From SAT2750 sp964476375 (GTDB lineage Bacteria > Planctomycetota > Planctomycetia > Pirellulales > Pirellulaceae): a stretch of DNA of 18,792 nt. Location of the stretch: positions 1 to 18,792 of the forward strand of contig CAYYZW010000239.1 of NCBI GenBank assembly GCA_964476375.1, in the 5' to 3' direction. This document shows positions 16,123 to 18,792 of this stretch, in pieces. Position 1 is the first letter of the stretch, and the number at the start of each line of letters is the position of its first letter. Made by a program: the position numbers and the translations under genes. The notes under the pieces are model-generated. The model did no database searches, was not told the DNA's origin, and worked only from the letters and a program-made list of their open reading frames with translations.

Positions 16123-16590
16123 ATGGCCAAGGCCCCGACAAAAACACAGGTTCTTAATGGAGTTGCTGAGCGAAGCGGATTATCCAAGAAGGAAGTTACT
16201 GCCGTCATGGACGGTCTGGCATCCTATATTGGTGAAACGATCAGCGATGGAACACCATTTACCATTCCAGGATTGTGCAAGATCGTCGTGCAGTTCAAGG
16301 AAGCTCAGCCAGAGCGACCCGGGACGAATCCATTTACGGGCGAAGAGACCATCTTCAAGGCGAAGCCTGCTCGTAATGTCGTGAAGGTTCGTCCCTTGAA
16401 AGGCCTCAAGGATATGGCCGGCACCCCTGCAGGCGAACCTGCCGCAGCTGCCCCGGCTGCCCCGGCTGCCCCGGCTGCCGCTGAAGATACCGGCGGTGCT
16501 GACGATGGCGGTGGTGCTGACGATGGTGGTGGCGGTGACGATGGTGGTGGCGGCGGTGACGATGGTGGCGGCGCCACATCGTCCTGGTAA
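16123..16590 (+). CDS. HU-family DNA-binding protein with acidic Gly-Asp tail
   Basis: Residues 1-98 form a complete HU/IHF fold: a helical N-terminus with the LSKKEV turn, the FTIPGL strand (46-51), the DNA-binding arm RPGTNPFTGEE (65-75) with the intercalating Pro at 70, and a closing KVRPLKGLKD helix. HU dimers bend and compact DNA in the nucleoid. Length is 155 residues against about 90 for the core family. The extra 55 residues are an Ala-Pro stretch (106-120) followed by repeats of Asp-Asp-Gly3-5 (121-150) with ten acidic and no basic residues. This is the opposite of the Lys/Ala/Pro-rich basic tails known from extended bacterial HU proteins. The gene has a strong ribosome site and is followed 31 nt later by an intrinsic terminator, so it is probably monocistronic and well expressed. 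Confidence 0.95.
   Translation: MAKAPTKTQVLNGVAERSGLSKKEVTAVMDGLASYIGETISDGTPFTIPGLCKIVVQFKEAQPERPGTNPFTGEETIFKAKPARNVVKVRPLKGLKDMAGTPAGEPAAAAPAAPAAPAAAEDTGGADDGGGADDGGGGDDGGGGGDDGGGATSSW
16447..16479 (+). repeat. 9-nt tandem repeats encoding Ala-Pro-Ala in the HU tail
   Basis: Three perfect GCTGCCCCG units and a partial fourth encode the Ala-Ala-Pro run of the HU tail. The identical units suggest recent expansion by slippage, and length changes would keep the reading frame. Confidence 0.85.
16501..16575 (+). repeat. 18-21-nt tandem repeats encoding Asp-Asp-Gly units in the HU tail
   Basis: There are four consecutive units starting with GACGATGG, at 16501, 16519, 16537 and 16558, of 18, 18, 21 and 18 nt. 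Each encodes Asp-Asp followed by three to five Gly or Ala. The in-frame 3-nt size difference between units indicates slippage-type evolution. Confidence 0.85.
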
Positions 16591-16621
16591 GCGATCACAA
16601 TCGCCTGACAAAGTAAGTAAG

Positions 16622-16654
16622 GCCCGGCCCCCTGTGTGGGGCCGGGCTTTTTTT
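16622..16654 (+). terminator. Intrinsic terminator after the HU gene
   Basis: A perfect 10-bp G/C-only stem (16622-16631 with 16638-16647) with a 6-nt loop CTGTGT is followed at once by seven T residues (16648-16654). It lies 31 nt after the HU stop codon. This is a textbook rho-independent terminator. Confidence 0.95.
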
Positions 16655-16670
16655 CTCTTCCCCTCGACGA

Positions 16671-16675
16671 AGGAG
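16671..16675 (+). promoter_or_regulatory. Ribosome binding site deciding the DUF2007 start
   Basis: AGGAG lies 8 nt before the ATG at 16684. It supports this start over an in-frame alternative start codon at 16636, which would lie inside the terminator hairpin. Confidence 0.7.
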
Positions 16676-16683
16676 CACGGGCG

Positions 16684-16935
16684 ATGTCGGATCTTGTCTG
16701 TCTCCAGGAATTCAGTTCACGGATGGAAGCTGCCATGGCATGCGAGATACTGGAAGCGAGTGCGGTCTCGGCAACCGTTTTTGCCGATGACGGCGGAGGG
16801 GCTTTCCAGGGTGTCCTTTTCTCGCGTGGAGTGGCCCGCCTGATGGTGCTTCCAGAAGACCTGGAAAGGGCCCGGCAGATCCTGGAGCAGTTGCAGGAAC
16901 CCCCCGGTCAGGAGGACGGGATTCAGCAGTCGTAA
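16684..16935 (+). CDS. DUF2007-type small protein (putative signal-transducing domain)
   Basis: This 83-residue cytoplasmic protein has no signal peptide or TM helix. It shows the DUF2007 pattern. An N-terminal beta-strand leads into FSSRMEAAMACEILEAS (residues 10-26), where the family has F-x4-EA-x2-A-x2-LE. A variable loop with DDGGG follows. A strand ARLMVLPEDLERARQILEQL then gives the typical V-x3-D-x2-A-x2-IL ending (about 46-66), and a polar Gln/Glu/Pro tail closes the protein. The family is described as having a small ferredoxin-like (GlnB-like) fold with a presumed sensing or binding role. No ligand is known. It begins 29 nt after the T-run of the HU terminator, too short for a full promoter, so expression may depend on readthrough. 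It converges on the DUF1501 gene, with 19 nt between the stops. Confidence 0.85.
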   Translation: MSDLVCLQEFSSRMEAAMACEILEASAVSATVFADDGGGAFQGVLFSRGVARLMVLPEDLERARQILEQLQEPPGQEDGIQQS

Positions 16936-16954
16936 CTGCCAGGCCCGGTGGATC

Positions 16955-18352
16955 TCAGGCGATCAGTGGATGAACGACCGTTCCCTCGACATCGGTCAAG
17001 CGGAAATCCCGACCTGCATGGTGGTAGGTGAGCTTCTGGTGGTCGAACCCCATCAGGTAAAGCATGGTGGCATGCAGGTCATGGACATGGACGCGGTTCT
17101 CTACGGCCTGGTAGCCGAACTCATCGGTCTTGCCATAGGCCATGCCACCCCGGACTCCACCGCCGGCCAGCCAGACAGTGAATCCGTGGTGATTATGGTC
17201 GCGGCCGGTCGGCTTGGCATTGGACCCGATGGGAATCTCCACGGCAGGAGTGCGTCCGAATTCTCCCCCGCAGATGATGAGTGTTTCGTCCAGTAAACCC
17301 CGCTGGTCAAGGTCCTGGATGAGTGCGGCAATGGGTCCATCGGCCTCGTTGCCGAGGTTCTTGTGTGCGTTGGCAATGTCTCCGTGGGAATCCCACGGCT
17401 GCACGTCACCGTGGTAGCACTGGACGACTCGTACGCCACGCTCGACCAGTCGGCGGGCGATCAGCATCTGTCGACCATGCACCTTGTCGGCTCCATATCG
17501 CTCCTGGATGTACTTCGGTTCACGAGAAATATCCAATGCATCGGTTGCTTCCATCTGCATCCGGTAAGCGAGTTCGAAGGACTGGATGCGAGCTTCGAGG
17601 TGAGGATCCTGCTGGCGAGGTTGCTGATGTTTCCGGTTGAGTTGTGCCAGTAAATCGAGTTGCCGACGCTGGTCAGGTAGCGAAATCGAACTGTTCTTGA
17701 TGTTATCGATGAGCTCGTTCACGTTGGTCTTGCGGGTGTCGAGGTAGGTTCCCTGGTAAATGCCGGGCAGGAAAGCAGACCGCCAGTTGGAAGAATCGGC
17801 CACGGGCAGGCCCGGGCAGAGGGCCACGTAACCAGGCAGGTTCTGATTCTCTGAACCAAGACCGTAGGTCAGCCAGGATCCGTAGCTGGGGCGGGAGAGT
17901 CGTTCGTCACCTGTGTTCATCAGCCGCATGCTCTGCTCATGGTTTGGCGTGTTCGCATACATGGAGTTGATGACGCAAATCTTGTCGGCATGCTCCGAAG
18001 CGGTTTTCTCAAAGACGGAACTGCACCAGAGTCCACTTTCGCCGTGTTGCCGGAACTTGAAGGGAGATGCCAGTGCAACGCCGGTTTCACGTTCGGTTGT
18101 CAGGTTTCCAGTCGGCAGTCTCTTGCCATCCATCCTGGTGAGCTCCGGCTTGGGATCCCATGTGTCGACCTGGGATGGACCACCATTCAGGTAGATGTGG
18201 ATGATGTGCTTGGCGCGGGGCCTGAAGGGAGGTGACTTCGGTGTCAGCGGGTTGGGCGCGGCATCCACCAGGGTGGGAAGGGCCAGTAAGCCAATCCCGG
18301 TTCCCATTTGCCGCAGCGTCTCTCGTCGTGTCAGTAGGGGAGAGTAATTCAT
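16955..18352 (-). CDS. DUF1501 family protein, Tat-exported (sulfatase-superfamily-like)
   Basis: This 465-residue protein starts with a twin-arginine signal (TRRETLRQMG, R9-R10, then a Gly/Leu/Ala core to about residue 30), so it should be exported folded. DUF1501 hallmarks are the IYLNGGPSQVDTWDPKP segment (53-69), CGGEFGRTP (361-369), the His-rich GRDHNHHGF (383-391) and HVHDLHATMLYLMG near 421-434. These Asp/His clusters resemble the metal site of the alkaline phosphatase/sulfatase superfamily, but the actual substrate of the family is not established. The gene follows the DUF1553 gene by 6 nt, the standard planctomycete pairing, so the two are very likely co-transcribed. The ATG has only a weak AAAGAA upstream, consistent with coupling. 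A role in degradation of sulfated or other polymers is inference. Confidence 0.95.
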   Translation of the reverse strand: MNYSPLLTRRETLRQMGTGIGLLALPTLVDAAPNPLTPKSPPFRPRAKHIIHIYLNGGPSQVDTWDPKPELTRMDGKRLPTGNLTTERETGVALASPFKFRQHGESGLWCSSVFEKTASEHADKICVINSMYANTPNHEQSMRLMNTGDERLSRPSYGSWLTYGLGSENQNLPGYVALCPGLPVADSSNWRSAFLPGIYQGTYLDTRKTNVNELIDNIKNSSISLPDQRRQLDLLAQLNRKHQQPRQQDPHLEARIQSFELAYRMQMEATDALDISREPKYIQERYGADKVHGRQMLIARRLVERGVRVVQCYHGDVQPWDSHGDIANAHKNLGNEADGPIAALIQDLDQRGLLDETLIICGGEFGRTPAVEIPIGSNAKPTGRDHNHHGFTVWLAGGGVRGGMAYGKTDEFGYQAVENRVHVHDLHATMLYLMGFDHQKLTYHHAGRDFRLTDVEGTVVHPLIA

Positions 18353-18358
18353 GGTTCT

Positions 18359-18792
18359 TTAGTCGATGAACATTAATTCGTTTGTCATCAGGAGTGCATG
18401 GACGTAGTTTTCCCAGGAACTGCTGGTCGTGAATTCGACACCCAGCGTTATTTCGTCGACGCTGGGTGCACGGCCAAGGACCGCCTGGTAAATCTGGGTG
18501 ATGCGATCCACGGGCTCTTCAGTGGTGGATTGTTCTGCGATCAGCTTCGCTGACCGGGAGATGAAAACGGAATTCATCGCGAACAGAGCCTGCTGGGGTA
18601 CGGTCGTGTTGACACGACGTGCCGTGGAGGTGTCCGGATTGGCCGCATCAAATACCTTCACGACGCTTGGCACGTTCTGCCGTTCGACAAACGTGTAGAT
18701 GGTGCGCCGGTTGAAATCCATGTCGGTGATAAGACCGGGCCGTCCGTAGAGTTTGTTGTCGAGTTGGCCGGAGACCATCAGGAAAGTGTCAC
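18359..18792 (-). CDS. DUF1553 protein, C-terminal end (partial, cut by right edge)
   Basis: The frame is open from the TAA at 18359-18361 to the right edge (about 144 codons) and continues upstream of the first in-window Met, so that Met is not the start. The C-terminal DUF1553 signatures are VSGQLDNKLYGRP, then RRTIYTFVERQNVP, FDAANPDTSTARRVNTTVPQQAL and FAMNS, and finally ALLMTNELMFID. In full-length relatives this domain follows a DUF1549 domain, often after a planctomycete cytochrome c domain. Neither lies within this window, so the full architecture is unknown. It heads the two-gene unit with the DUF1501 gene, 6 nt downstream. The protein pair is abundant in Planctomycetota and presumed to be secreted. 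Its chemistry is unproven. Confidence 0.95.
   Translation of the reverse strand, partial: DTFLMVSGQLDNKLYGRPGLITDMDFNRRTIYTFVERQNVPSVVKVFDAANPDTSTARRVNTTVPQQALFAMNSVFISRSAKLIAEQSTTEEPVDRITQIYQAVLGRAPSVDEITLGVEFTTSSSWENYVHALLMTNELMFID

Overview
The window looks like chromosomal DNA from a member of the Planctomycetota. The main reasons are a Tat-exported DUF1501 protein lying directly downstream of a DUF1553 protein, a very large secreted PQQ-propeller/TPR protein, and a MoxR-DUF58-BatA-type cluster followed by very large membrane proteins. All three are common in that phylum. This placement comes from recognising families by eye, not from a database search. I see no tRNA, rRNA, CRISPR array, insertion sequence or phage gene. 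It reads as ordinary core or lineage-specific chromosome rather than a mobile island.

Layout from left to right. Positions 1-10521 (minus strand, transcribed right to left) hold a tight six-gene cluster. In transcription order it contains a MoxR AAA+ ATPase (9445-10521), a DUF58 vWA protein (8574-9476, overlapping moxR by 32 nt), a membrane-anchored BatA-type vWA protein (6186-8516), a second, larger membrane vWA protein (3388-6183), a three-TM DUF4175-like protein with a coiled-coil tail (773-3349), and a secreted coiled-coil protein that runs off the left edge (1-735). Upstream, and probably separately transcribed, is a 1598-residue exported protein with two PQQ-type propellers and TPR-like helices (10707-15503, minus). 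A roughly 620-bp non-coding interval follows. Next come a plus-strand HU-family protein with an unusual acidic Gly-Asp tail (16123-16590), a strong intrinsic terminator (16622-16654) and a small DUF2007-type gene (16684-16935). On the right, a minus-strand pair encodes a DUF1553 C-terminus (cut by the right edge) and DUF1501 (16955-18352).

How the genes may work together. MoxR ATPases are thought to act as chaperone-like motors on vWA-domain partners. Here one MoxR is followed by three vWA proteins with intact MIDAS motifs, one soluble and two membrane-embedded. Two TM or exported proteins with helical, low-complexity C-termini come next. The layout suggests an envelope-located complex that MoxR and DUF58 assemble or activate, but its client or substrate cannot be read from the sequence. 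The DUF1501/DUF1553 pair is a separate unit of unknown but probably degradative or surface function.

The most unusual points are the acidic-tailed HU protein, the vWA domain apparently split by a transmembrane hairpin, the similar helical motif shared by the last two proteins of the MoxR cluster, and the placement of a terminator only 29 nt before the DUF2007 start codon. None amounts to proof of a new system. The MoxR/triple-vWA envelope cluster is the best candidate for an incompletely described one.
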